A stretch of 8,521 nt of DNA from a bacterium HR41 (GCA_002898855.1 BEIR01000038.1:1-8521); one strand, 5' to 3'; counted from the stretch's first letter, positions 1-6,206 are shown. Notes: generated from the sequence alone by a model not told the origin. Translations and numbers: made by a program.

Positions 1-1194
1 GCGGCGCTCGCAGCCGCAGCCACAGCGGCCCTGACAGGCACAGCGAGCGCGCGCTGGCTGGCGCTGCACCTCTCGTTCGTAGGCGGTGTGTCGCAGCTCG
101 TGCTCGGCGCCGCCCCTTTCTTCGCTGGTGCGGCGCTCGCGGCCGAGCCACCACCCGCTGCACTGGTGCGACTGGAGCTCGCCGCATGGAATCTCGGTGC
201 CGCGCTCGTCGCCGTGGGGTACGCCGTTCGCGTCGACGGCCTCGTGGCTGTCGGCGGCTGCGCGCTGGCGGCCGCGCTTGTCATCTTCGTCGGCATGCTC
301 GAACTTTTGCGGCGCAGGTCGCTGCAGCGCCGGGTCGCCGCCGTCGCCTGGTACCAAGCTGGTGCTACGGCACTTGCGGGCGCGGGCACTCTGGGCCTCT
401 CCGCCGCTCTCGGTCTGCCGCTCGCGACCGGCGATCCCATTGGCGCGCACGCGGTCGCGGCCGTAGGCGGTTGGTTCGGCGGTGCCATCGTCGGGACGCT
501 ACATACCTTCTATCCGTCCTTGACGAGCACACGCTTGCGCTGGCCGGCCCTCGAAGCGGTGGCTTTCGGCGGCTGGTTCGCGGGGATCGCGGCCGTCGCC
601 GCCGGTTACGCGCTCGCTTCCAGACCGCTGGCCGCGGCGGGATGGTGCGCGCTCGCGCTGGCGACCGCAGCACTGCTCGCCAATGTCGCGGCCTCGGCTT
701 GGGCAGCGCGGCGGGCGCTGACACTGCCCGCTTGGCTCGTCGGGTGCGGGCAGCTGTTCCTCGCCGTGGCCGTGGCGTCGGGCGTCGTCACCGCTGCTAC
801 CGGCATCGGCTCTCCGCACACCGATCCGTGGCCGATGCTGCCCCGCAGCGACGCTTTCGCTGTGCTCGCTCTGGCGGGCTGGCTGGGCTTGACCGTCGCC
901 GGTTCCGCGATCCATCTGTTGGGCGTGCTGGCGCGAGTGCGGGCACTGACCGGCCGCGGTTTCAGAGCGCGTCCTCGCCGGTCGCGCCCCGCCCGCCTGG
1001 CCACGTTCGGGCGTGGTCTGAGCGCGCTCGCACCGCTCGCGATCGCGGCCTTCGCTGTCGCCGTGCAAGCGCCAGCGCCCGCACCGGCGCGCGCCGGCGC
1101 CGCGGCCGGGGCTGCAACCACCGCCGCAGCGCTCGCCTTCGTGGTAGCTGCCTCGGCTGTCGCGGCCGTACGCGCCCGACCGCTACGCATCTAA
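1..1194 (+). CDS. Polytopic membrane protein, NnrS / heme-copper oxidase subunit I-like (5' partial)
   Basis: The frame is open from the first base of the window and ends at TAA 1192-1194, giving 397 visible residues; the true start lies upstream. A GTG at 88 falls inside a conserved-looking stretch (WLALHLSFVGG before it), so it is probably not the start. The protein is almost wholly hydrophobic, with roughly nine to eleven membrane segments and Arg-rich loops (around residues 104-111 and 318-332). Histidines sit in or next to membrane segments at about residues 23, 150, 168 and 305, in contexts such as GAHAVAAVGGW, GTLHTFYPS and GSAIHLLG. This pattern recalls actinobacterial NnrS-like or heme-copper-oxidase-like membrane proteins found near nitrite reductases, where such histidines bind heme. 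A hemerythrin gene follows 26 bp downstream, probably in the same operon, which fits NO or oxygen chemistry. The family call is by pattern only; a different polytopic membrane family cannot be excluded. Confidence 0.6.
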   Translation, partial: AALAAAATAALTGTASARWLALHLSFVGGVSQLVLGAAPFFAGAALAAEPPPAALVRLELAAWNLGAALVAVGYAVRVDGLVAVGGCALAAALVIFVGMLELLRRRSLQRRVAAVAWYQAGATALAGAGTLGLSAALGLPLATGDPIGAHAVAAVGGWFGGAIVGTLHTFYPSLTSTRLRWPALEAVAFGGWFAGIAAVAAGYALASRPLAAAGWCALALATAALLANVAASAWAARRALTLPAWLVGCGQLFLAVAVASGVVTAATGIGSPHTDPWPMLPRSDAFAVLALAGWLGLTVAGSAIHLLGVLARVRALTGRGFRARPRRSRPARLATFGRGLSALAPLAIAAFAVAVQAPAPAPARAGAAAGAATTAAALAFVVAASAVAAVRARPLRI

Positions 1195-1204
1195 AGGCAC
1201 CAAG

Positions 1205-1213
1205 AAAGGAGGT
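1205..1213 (+). promoter_or_regulatory. Strong ribosome binding site of the hemerythrin gene
   Basis: AAAGGAGGT lies 7 bases before the GTG at 1221. It is a near-perfect match to the anti-Shine-Dalgarno sequence and fixes the start of the hemerythrin gene, even though the same frame stays open far upstream (to about 186) inside the membrane-protein gene. Confidence 0.85.
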
Positions 1214-1220
1214 AAGCGCG

Positions 1221-1655
1221 GTGCCTGTACGCCACCCGTCGCTCGTGAAGCTGTCGCGCGACCACCACCGCGCGCTCGTTCTGGCCGCACGGATGCGCCG
1301 ATCGAGCGCCGACGACGCTCGCACGCTTGCCACCCAGTTCCTCGCTTTCCTCGACGAGGCCGACGCCGTTCACTTCACTGAAGAAGAACGGTTCGTGCTG
1401 CCTCTCCTCGCCCAGCATTTGGGCAGCGCTCATCCGCTGATCGCGCGGACGGCATGCGAGCACGCCGAGCTACGCGCTCGCGCTAAAAGCTGGGGGGAAC
1501 GCGGCTGCGACCGAGTCACGCCCGAGGCTGTGCGGGCGACGGGCGAGCTGCTGCACGATCACGTTCGGATGGAGGAGCGCGAGCTCTTTCCCTTGATCGA
1601 AGCGCACGCGACAGCGGAACAGCTCGCGGCACTTCAGACGCAGCTCGAGAGTTAG
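1221..1655 (+). CDS. Hemerythrin HHE cation-binding domain protein
   Basis: A 144-residue soluble protein, about the usual length for a single-domain bacterial hemerythrin. The expected di-iron ligand pattern is visible: D-H-H at residues 14-16, H51-x3-E55 (HFTEEE), E-H at 80-81, and H-D-H-V-R-M-E-E-R-E-L-F-P at 112-124, giving H114-x3-E118. Known members bind O2 or NO at a non-heme di-iron centre in a four-helix bundle, or help sense or repair under nitrosative or oxidative stress. The GTG start at 1221 is fixed by the GGAGG site just before it. The gene lies 26 bp after a membrane-protein gene with heme-ligand-like histidines, so co-transcription is likely and a role in NO or oxygen handling is reasonable inference. 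The family is clear; the exact ligand and function are not. Confidence 0.9.
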   Translation: MPVRHPSLVKLSRDHHRALVLAARMRRSSADDARTLATQFLAFLDEADAVHFTEEERFVLPLLAQHLGSAHPLIARTACEHAELRARAKSWGERGCDRVTPEAVRATGELLHDHVRMEERELFPLIEAHATAEQLAALQTQLES

Positions 1656-1727
1656 CGGCAGCGGCCCGCGTCGCGACGCCGCATCACAGTGAGCCAGCGC
1701 GCCGCCCCGCGCTGCCCGAGCGCCGAG

Positions 1728-2126
1728 CTACGCCCAGAAATCCGGTAGCCGCTCGCCGTCGCCGGGGTAGCGCGGACCGAAAACGAGGATCGTCATGCCG
1801 TCCGGTCCGGCCTCGAAGCGGCGCGCTACGTGCGGTGCCACACGCAGCGCGTCGAAGCGCCGCAGCTCGACGGTGTCGTCGTCGAGCCGCACGCGCCCGC
1901 CCCCCTCGAGCACCACGTACACCTCCTCGGCCTGCTCGTGGCGGTGGCCGAACGGCTGCTTGCGCCCCGGGCGCAGGCGCTGCAGGCAGACACCGGTCGC
2001 CTCGGTGGCGAGCGCTTCGTTGGCGAACCGCGCCTCGGTGATCTCGCTCAGGCCGAAACGCGCCGCGAGATCCTCGACCTCGAGCAGGTTCACGTGGGTG
2101 TAGCCACCCGACTGCTCGTCCGACAT
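1728..2126 (-). CDS. Small single-domain cupin protein
   Basis: A 132-residue protein with one cupin barrel. Cupin motif 1 is clear: G60-H61-R-H63-x4-E68, followed by VYVVLEGGG, giving two His and one Glu as likely metal ligands. Motif 2 (about residues 92-106, DALRVAPHVARRFEAG) keeps the proline but has Arg where the fourth metal-binding His usually sits. Metal binding may therefore be incomplete, though this variant occurs in other small stand-alone cupins. ATG 2126 is chosen over an upstream GTG in the same frame because GAGGAGGG lies about 6 bases before it and the upstream part is low-complexity. It follows pspAA by 96 bp on the same strand and may be the third gene of that operon, separated by a hairpin-forming spacer. 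Substrate or signal is unknown. Confidence 0.85.
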   Translation of the reverse strand: MSDEQSGGYTHVNLLEVEDLAARFGLSEITEARFANEALATEATGVCLQRLRPGRKQPFGHRHEQAEEVYVVLEGGGRVRLDDDTVELRRFDALRVAPHVARRFEAGPDGMTILVFGPRYPGDGERLPDFWA

Positions 2127-2161
2127 CACGACCCTCCTCTCTGTCTTCGCTCTCTTGCCGG

Positions 2162-2213
2162 GCGCTGGCGCGGCGGGCCAACGCCCAGCTATCTGCCAGC
2201 GCAACCGCGCTGG
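2162..2213 (-). promoter_or_regulatory. Alternative hairpins between pspAA and the cupin gene (terminator- or attenuator-like)
   Basis: Within the 96-bp spacer, CCAGCGC (2196-2202) pairs perfectly with GCGCTGG (2207-2213) around a 4-base loop, 9 bases past the pspAA stop. The same central arm, as GCCAGCGC (2195-2202), also pairs perfectly over 8 bp with GCGCTGGC (2162-2169). The two stems exclude each other. No T-rich tract follows either one, so classical intrinsic termination is not shown. A processing or stability hairpin, or read-through control into the cupin gene, is equally possible. Confidence 0.4.
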
Positions 2214-2222
2214 TCGGCCTCC

Positions 2223-2504
2223 CTAATCGTCAGGGATGAGCCCCTCGCCGGTGAACTCGCGCTGCGCCTCCTTGAACGTGATGTCGCGCGGCGGCAGGAT
2301 CACGTCCGACTCGACGAGCTCGTCGTCGGCCAGCGGCGCACCCTCGCCCTCGACGAGCGCGAGCATCTGCGCGAACAGGTCGCGGAAGCGCACCTCGTCG
2401 CCCCCTTCCACCGCCTCGACACAACGGTTGTCGAGATCGTTCAGACGCTCGGCGAGATCGTCCGAGAGGCGGTACTGGCGCTCGCCAGCGATGCGCACGA
2501 TCAC
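2223..2504 (-). CDS. pspAA: PspA-associated protein PspAA
   Basis: A 93-residue acidic protein that matches the actinobacterial PspA-associated small protein by length, by its N-terminus (MIVRIAGERQYRL), by the central DDELVESDVILPPRD segment and by the ending GEGLIPDD. Its GTG start at 2504 overlaps the TGA of pspA in a GTGA tetranucleotide, so the two are translationally coupled. This tight PspA-PspAA pairing is the recognised arrangement in many actinobacteria and supports the identification. It is assumed to act with PspA in the envelope-stress response; its biochemical role is not well defined. No signal peptide or membrane segment is visible, so it is probably cytoplasmic or peripherally attached through PspA. 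A small hairpin lies directly after its stop. Confidence 0.85.
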   Translation of the reverse strand: MIVRIAGERQYRLSDDLAERLNDLDNRCVEAVEGGDEVRFRDLFAQMLALVEGEGAPLADDELVESDVILPPRDITFKEAQREFTGEGLIPDD

Positions 2505-3292
2505 GAGCCACCTCCCGCGCCCGCACCACTGCTCTGCCCTGCGTCGCCCTTGCCGGCATCGAGCTGGCCCGCCGCGCGCTCGCCGGGACCGATCTCACCC
2601 TTGAGACGAGCGAGCTCGCGCTCGATCTGGTCGCCGGTCTCGAGCTGAGCGAGCTGGCGGTCGATGTCGTCGCTGCCTGAACCGAGCGCCGCGAGATCGT
2701 CGAACGTGCCGGCACGCTCGAGCTCCTCGACGGCGGCGGCGCGGGCTTGCATGTCCTCGACCTTCTCTTGGGCACGCTGCAGCGCGAGGCCGAGATCGGC
2801 CATCTGCTCGCCGACGCCGTGGGCTGCTTCCGAGATCCGCACCTGCGCCTCGGCGGCCGAGTACTGCGCCTTGATGACCTCCTTTTTGGTGCGGAACGCC
2901 TCGACTTTGGCGCGCAGGCGCTGCTCGTTCTCAGTCAGTCGCTGCTGCTGGCTCTCGAGCTCGGCGATCTGCTGGTCGAGGCTTTGCAGCTCGCGCTGAG
3001 CGAGCGCCTTGCGCTCCAGCGCCGCGCGTGCGAGGTCTTCGCGCCCGTGGGCGAGCGCTTGCCGCGCCTGGGCCTCGAGCTTGGCGACCTGCTGCTCGAG
3101 CTTCTGCGACTGCATCTGCAGCCGCTTTTTCGACGTGACTACGTCGGCGATGCCCTTCTTGACGTTCTGGAGCAGCTCGACCTGTTTGCGGTAGCCGTAA
3201 TCGAGCGTCTCGGCCGGGTCCTCGGCACGGTCGAGCCACTTCGAGATCTTGGCCTTGATCGTCGTCGAAAGCCGCCCTGCTAACCCTGGCAA
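2501..3292 (-). CDS. pspA: PspA/IM30 family phage-shock membrane-maintenance protein
   Basis: A 263-residue PspA/Vipp1 (bacterial ESCRT-III-like) protein, slightly longer than E. coli PspA (222 residues). The N-terminal amphipathic helix (about residues 8-22, STTIKAKISKWLDR) is followed by the family motif AEDPAETLDY. A long, highly charged alpha-helical coiled coil spans about 30-190, with Q/K/E/R-rich heptads and KKEVIKAQYSAAEAQ near 130-145. A short C-terminal helix and a Gly/Ser-rich tail end the protein. Family members assemble on damaged inner membrane and limit proton leakage. I choose TTG at 3292 because GGAAGGAGG (3298-3306) stands 5 bases before it and the product then begins like known PspA; a GTG at 3328 would add 12 basic residues and lacks such a site. 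It heads a pspA-pspAA(-cupin) operon. No promoter is convincing in the 113 bp upstream. Confidence 0.92.
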   Translation of the reverse strand: MPGLAGRLSTTIKAKISKWLDRAEDPAETLDYGYRKQVELLQNVKKGIADVVTSKKRLQMQSQKLEQQVAKLEAQARQALAHGREDLARAALERKALAQRELQSLDQQIAELESQQQRLTENEQRLRAKVEAFRTKKEVIKAQYSAAEAQVRISEAAHGVGEQMADLGLALQRAQEKVEDMQARAAAVEELERAGTFDDLAALGSGSDDIDRQLAQLETGDQIERELARLKGEIGPGERAAGQLDAGKGDAGQSSGAGAGGGS

Positions 3293-3297
3293 GCACG

Positions 3298-3306
3298 CCT
3301 CCTTCC
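3298..3306 (-). promoter_or_regulatory. Ribosome binding site that selects the TTG start of pspA
   Basis: Read on the minus strand this is GGAAGGAGG, 5 bases before TTG (3292-3290). It lies inside the longer open frame that begins at GTG 3328, so it decides between the two possible starts in favour of TTG. Confidence 0.7.
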
Positions 3307-3372
3307 GGTCGCTGCGACGCCGTGCCACGGGTAGCGTAGACGCCCCGCGCGCCGGCGATGCACGGGGAGCAC

Positions 3373-3422
3373 GCGTCAGGCCGCTGCCTCGGTGGCAAGC
3401 AGGCGTCAGGCCGCCGCCTCGG
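3373..3422. repeat. 30-bp-period duplication of the 3' end of the acyl-CoA dehydrogenase gene
   Basis: GCGTCAGGCCGCTGCCTCGG (3373-3392) recurs at 3403-3422 with a single C/T difference, exactly 30 bp apart. The right copy holds the last sense codons and stop (3406-3408) of the minus-strand acyl-CoA dehydrogenase. The left copy is the same segment in the spacer beyond the stop, including a second in-frame TGA. Confidence 0.85.
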
Positions 3423-4665
3423 CGCGCTCTTGCGAGCGCACCAGCTCAGCCGCCTCGGCTAGGCGGCGCCGGTACTCCTCGCGCTGGAGGCGCGAGATCA
3501 CGAGCCGCTGCACCTGGGCCGTGCCCTCGAAGATCTGGTAGATCTTCGCGTCCCGGTACCACTTCTCGAGCGGGCAGTCGGTGGTCTGGGCGTAGGGACC
3601 GACAAGGTCCATGCAGGTGGCCGTCGCCCACATCGCCACGTCACCCGCCTTGAGCTTTGCCATCGAGCCCTGGCCGCCGGTGAGCGGCACGCCGTTACGC
3701 GCCATCCACGAGGCCCGCCACACGAGCAAGCGCGCAGCCTCGATCTCGGTCGCCACATCGGCGATGGTCTGCTGGATGCGCTGGTGCTCGATCAGCGGCT
3801 TGCCACCCTCGTAGGTGCGCTCGAGGTAGTCGAGCGTCCACTCGTACGCCGCCTGGGCGATACCGAGCGCCGACGCACCGACGAGCGGGCGCGTCATCTC
3901 GAAGGTCGCGAGCGCGTTCGAGGAGCGCCCGGTCGACTCGCCGCGACGGGCACGCTCGAGCTTGCGCTGCAGCTTGTCGTAGCCGCCGAGGAGGTTCTCC
4001 ATCGGCACGCGGCAGTCCTCGAGCACGATCTCGGCAGTGTGCGAGGCACGGATGCCGAGCTTCGACTCCTTCTTGCCCTGCCTGAGGCCGGGCGTTCCCT
4101 TGGGAACGACGAACGACGCCTGGCCGCGGTAGCCGAGCTCGGGATCGACCGTCGCCACCACCACCGTCACATCGGCGATGCCGCCGTTGGTGATGAACAC
4201 CTTGGTGCCGTTGAGAACCCACTCGTCGCCGTCGAGGCGGGCGGTCGTGCGCAGCGAGCACACGTCGGAGCCGGCCCCCGGCTCGGTGACGGCGTAGGCG
4301 CCGAGCTTGATCTCGTCGCCCGTGCCGTAGCACTCCGGCACCCAGCGCATTATCTGCTCCGGGGTGCCCGAGGCTGCGATCCCCGCTGCCGCAAGGCCGG
4401 AACCCTGGATCGCGAGGGCGATACCGGCGCAGCCCCAGTGGAGCTCCTCGGCGTAGATCGCGGTCATGAGCCCGTCGGGGTCGGCCGCCATCCGCTGCAT
4501 GTGGTCGAGCCCGTGCAAACCCCACTCGCGCGCCGCCTTGATCGCCTCCCACGGCACCTCCTCGGTGCGGTCGTAGCGGGGCGCGATCGGCCGGATCACC
4601 TCGGCGGCGAAGCGCCTGCAGAGCTTCTTGAACTCGACGTGCTCGTCGCTAAGCCGAAAGTCCAC
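3406..4665 (-). CDS. Acyl-CoA dehydrogenase (FAD-dependent)
   Basis: A complete 419-residue acyl-CoA dehydrogenase of the usual alpha-beta-alpha layout, slightly longer than the typical 380-390. Helical N-domain, about 1-120. FAD- and substrate-contact motif YAVTEPGAGSD at 124-134 and FITNGG at 157-162 in the beta-domain. C-terminal helical domain from about 255, with ALGIAQAAYE, then the catalytic segment IYQIFEGTAQVQR, whose E380 aligns with the general-base glutamate of medium-chain enzymes. The family oxidises acyl-CoA to 2-enoyl-CoA and passes electrons to ETF. Between GG (227-228) and LATFEMTRP (252-260) there is an Arg/Lys-rich segment longer than the usual short linker. The GTG start has AAGGAGGG about 7 bases upstream. 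It is transcribed alone, away from the neighbouring plus-strand gene, with a palindromic operator-like site just upstream. Chain-length specificity cannot be read from the sequence. Confidence 0.93.
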   Translation of the reverse strand: MDFRLSDEHVEFKKLCRRFAAEVIRPIAPRYDRTEEVPWEAIKAAREWGLHGLDHMQRMAADPDGLMTAIYAEELHWGCAGIALAIQGSGLAAAGIAASGTPEQIMRWVPECYGTGDEIKLGAYAVTEPGAGSDVCSLRTTARLDGDEWVLNGTKVFITNGGIADVTVVVATVDPELGYRGQASFVVPKGTPGLRQGKKESKLGIRASHTAEIVLEDCRVPMENLLGGYDKLQRKLERARRGESTGRSSNALATFEMTRPLVGASALGIAQAAYEWTLDYLERTYEGGKPLIEHQRIQQTIADVATEIEAARLLVWRASWMARNGVPLTGGQGSMAKLKAGDVAMWATATCMDLVGPYAQTTDCPLEKWYRDAKIYQIFEGTAQVQRLVISRLQREEYRRRLAEAAELVRSQERAEAAA

Positions 4666-4685
4666 GGGCTCTCCCTCCTTGCGCT

Positions 4686-4704
4686 TGACTGGCTAGTCAG
4701 CCAG
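4686..4704. promoter_or_regulatory. Overlapping palindromes, putative TetR-type operator
   Basis: Two inverted repeats overlap here: TGACT-GGCT-AGTCA (4686-4699) and CTGGCT-AGTC-AGCCAG (4689-4704), both with perfect arms. They lie 21-39 bases upstream of the acyl-CoA dehydrogenase GTG and just beyond its ribosome site, in the divergent spacer shared with the plus-strand lipoprotein gene. TGACT/AGTCA-armed palindromes are common targets of actinobacterial TetR-family repressors of fatty-acid genes. The match is by appearance only, and no regulator gene is in the window. Confidence 0.5.
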
Positions 4705-4864
4705 GGGCCGCGGGCAGGATAGCGAGAGCGCAGCGAGTAAGTTGCCCTCTAGCGCGGGGCGGGGCCGAGGGCGGTCGCGCCGCACCCTTCCATCGCGCAC
4801 CCATCCATCACAGTCGGCGGCTCCAGCCGCCGCCAGGTCTTGGCACGACGGAGCGAGTGGCAGC

Positions 4865-6136
4865 ATGGGCGCCGAGAGCATCCAGGGGGCGGTCCTAGCG
4901 AAGGACGCGCGCCGGGCACGGACAGCGGCGCGCCGTCGCAGCTTGCTGCGTGCTCGTGCGTTGCTACGCGGTCGTGCCGCGCTTTTGTGCGCCGCAGCCG
5001 CCGCGGCGCTGGCGGGGTGCGGCGGGGCTGGGGAGGGCCGCCCGCCCCAGCTGGGCGTTCGCGCCGGCGACGATGAGGCGGCTGCGAAACTTGGTTTCCC
5101 CGCTGCGGCGACGCGCAACACGGTGCGCGTCGGTGGCGGCGACGCGGTCGCCGACGCCGCCGCCGTGGCCCGCATCTTTTACCCCGCAGCGACGACCGCC
5201 ACGCGTCCGCGCGCGGTCGTCCTTATCGACAGCCGCCGCTGGCAGGACGCGGTCAGCGCGGCGCCGCTCGCCGGTGATCCGCTCGCCGCCCCGCTGCTGT
5301 TCGCTACCGGTGGCGACATCCCCGCGGTCACGCGCGATGCCCTCGCCAGTCTCAGACCGCTCGGGTCGGATCTCGCCGACGATGCGCAGGTGATCGTGGT
5401 CGGTGACGGAACGCCCGCACCGGCGAACCTCCGCATCCGCCGTTTGCGGGGCGAAGATCCCTATGCGGTCGCGGCCGAGATCGACCGCTTCGCGGCCACT
5501 GTGCGCCGCAAGCCTTCGCCGCGCGTCGTGATCTTCTCGGGCGAGCGACCCGAGTGGGCGATGCCGGCGGCGGCGTGGGCGGCGTTCTCCGGGGACGCTG
5601 CGCTACCGGTCCGCGCCACGACCGTGCCGGCGCCGATCCGGCGCGCGCTCGCCCGCCGCGAGGGCGAGGCCCAGATCTTCCTGCTAGGTCCCGAGTCGGT
5701 CCTGCCGCGGGCGCTCGAGCGCAAGCTGCGCAGCTTCGGCCGGGTGCGCCGCGTCGGCGCCCGCGCGCGCAGCGCCGTCGACCTGGCGATCGCCTTCGCC
5801 CGCTACCGCGCGGGAGGCTTCGGCTGGGGCGTCGTCGTTCCGGGCTACAACCTCACCCTCGCGAACGTGGCGCGCCCGCTCGACGCCGCCGCCGCGGCGC
5901 TACTCGCTACCAAGGGGGTGTTCGCGCCACTGCTCCTCACCGACCGTGCCGACACGCTGCCGCGAGCGCTCCAGCAGTACCTGTTGAGTATCCAGCCGGG
6001 CTACGAAGGAACGCCACAGGACTCCGTCTACAACCGCGTGTGGATCCTGGGCGACGACCGGGCGGTGTCGATCGCCGCCCAAGCCCAGCTCGATCGCCTG
6101 GTCGAGCTCGTGCCGGTGCAACCGCAGGCTCCCTGA
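4865..6136 (+). CDS. Putative lipoprotein with three cell-wall-binding-repeat-2-like units
   Basis: From ATG 4865 the product is 423 residues. An Arg-rich N-region and a hydrophobic core (AALLCAAAAAALAGC) lead to a lipobox with Cys52, predicting export and lipid anchoring. The mature part holds three degenerate copies, about 84-190, 191-297 and 295-415, of a Rossmann-like unit reminiscent of cell-wall-binding repeat 2. The first is clearest: VRVGGGDAVADAAAVAR, AVVLIDSRRWQDAVSAAPLA, APLLFATGGDIP and VIVVGDG. The third has VVVPGYNLTLANVARPL and VWILGDD. The start is uncertain. ATG 4865 has only a weak GGAG 11 bases upstream and gives a long N-region; in-frame TTG 4943 or 4961 would give a normal 20-26-residue signal but has no ribosome site; the frame is open to TTG 4742. 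The likely role is envelope attachment or adhesion; ligand unknown. The stop lies inside a 21-bp tandem repeat. Confidence 0.75.
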   Translation: MGAESIQGAVLAKDARRARTAARRRSLLRARALLRGRAALLCAAAAAALAGCGGAGEGRPPQLGVRAGDDEAAAKLGFPAAATRNTVRVGGGDAVADAAAVARIFYPAATTATRPRAVVLIDSRRWQDAVSAAPLAGDPLAAPLLFATGGDIPAVTRDALASLRPLGSDLADDAQVIVVGDGTPAPANLRIRRLRGEDPYAVAAEIDRFAATVRRKPSPRVVIFSGERPEWAMPAAAWAAFSGDAALPVRATTVPAPIRRALARREGEAQIFLLGPESVLPRALERKLRSFGRVRRVGARARSAVDLAIAFARYRAGGFGWGVVVPGYNLTLANVARPLDAAAAALLATKGVFAPLLLTDRADTLPRALQQYLLSIQPGYEGTPQDSVYNRVWILGDDRAVSIAAQAQLDRLVELVPVQPQAP

Positions 6137-6206
6137 CGACCCGCGCAAGCTCCTTGACGGGCGGCGCAAGCTCGCTACCACCGCGCGCAAGCTCCCTGCC
6201 GCCGCG
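6123..6206. repeat. 21-bp tandem repeat, four degenerate copies, spanning a stop codon
   Basis: Copies begin at 6123, 6144, 6165 and 6186, each with the core CGCA(A/G)GCTC(C/G)(C/T)T followed by a GC-rich tail. The spacing is exactly 21 bp throughout. Copy 1 contains the TGA (6134-6136) ending the lipoprotein gene. Copy 2 keeps an in-frame TGA at the same phase (6155-6157); copies 3 and 4 have TAC and TGC there. This suggests repeated duplication of the gene's tail followed by divergence. No stem-loop followed by a T tract is visible, so it is not an obvious terminator. Confidence 0.85.

Noticed and set aside
186..1220. Long upstream extension of the hemerythrin frame
   Set aside because: It is Arg-rich out-of-frame translation of the membrane-protein gene; the GGAGG site and GTG at 1221 mark the real start.
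1657..1716. Possible bidirectional terminator (GGCAGCG and CGCTGCC arms, CGTCGCGACG palindrome)
   Set aside because: The arms are 46 bases apart, no T tract exists, and such short GC palindromes are expected by chance at this composition.
1830..2648. Open frame of 272 codons on the plus strand
   Set aside because: It runs antisense across the cupin, pspAA and the end of pspA, all of which have clear family motifs; it is a product of the high GC content.
3343..3367. CCCCG/CGGGG stem downstream of the acyl-CoA dehydrogenase
   Set aside because: Only 5 bp with a 15-base loop and no T tract; too weak to call a terminator.
3695..4552. Open frame of 285 codons on the minus strand
   Set aside because: It is the same-strand alternative frame inside the acyl-CoA dehydrogenase, with Arg/Gly/Ala-rich composition and no motif.
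3784..4722. Open frame of 312 codons on the plus strand
   Set aside because: It is antisense to the acyl-CoA dehydrogenase, which has intact motifs and a catalytic glutamate.
4742..4864. Upstream extension of the lipoprotein gene to TTG 4742
   Set aside because: The added residues are low-complexity, no ribosome site precedes the TTG, and it would put about 90 residues before the lipobox.
6123..6206. CRISPR array or mobile-element terminal repeats
   Set aside because: The units are contiguous with no spacers, only 21 bp long, and no cas or transposase gene is present.
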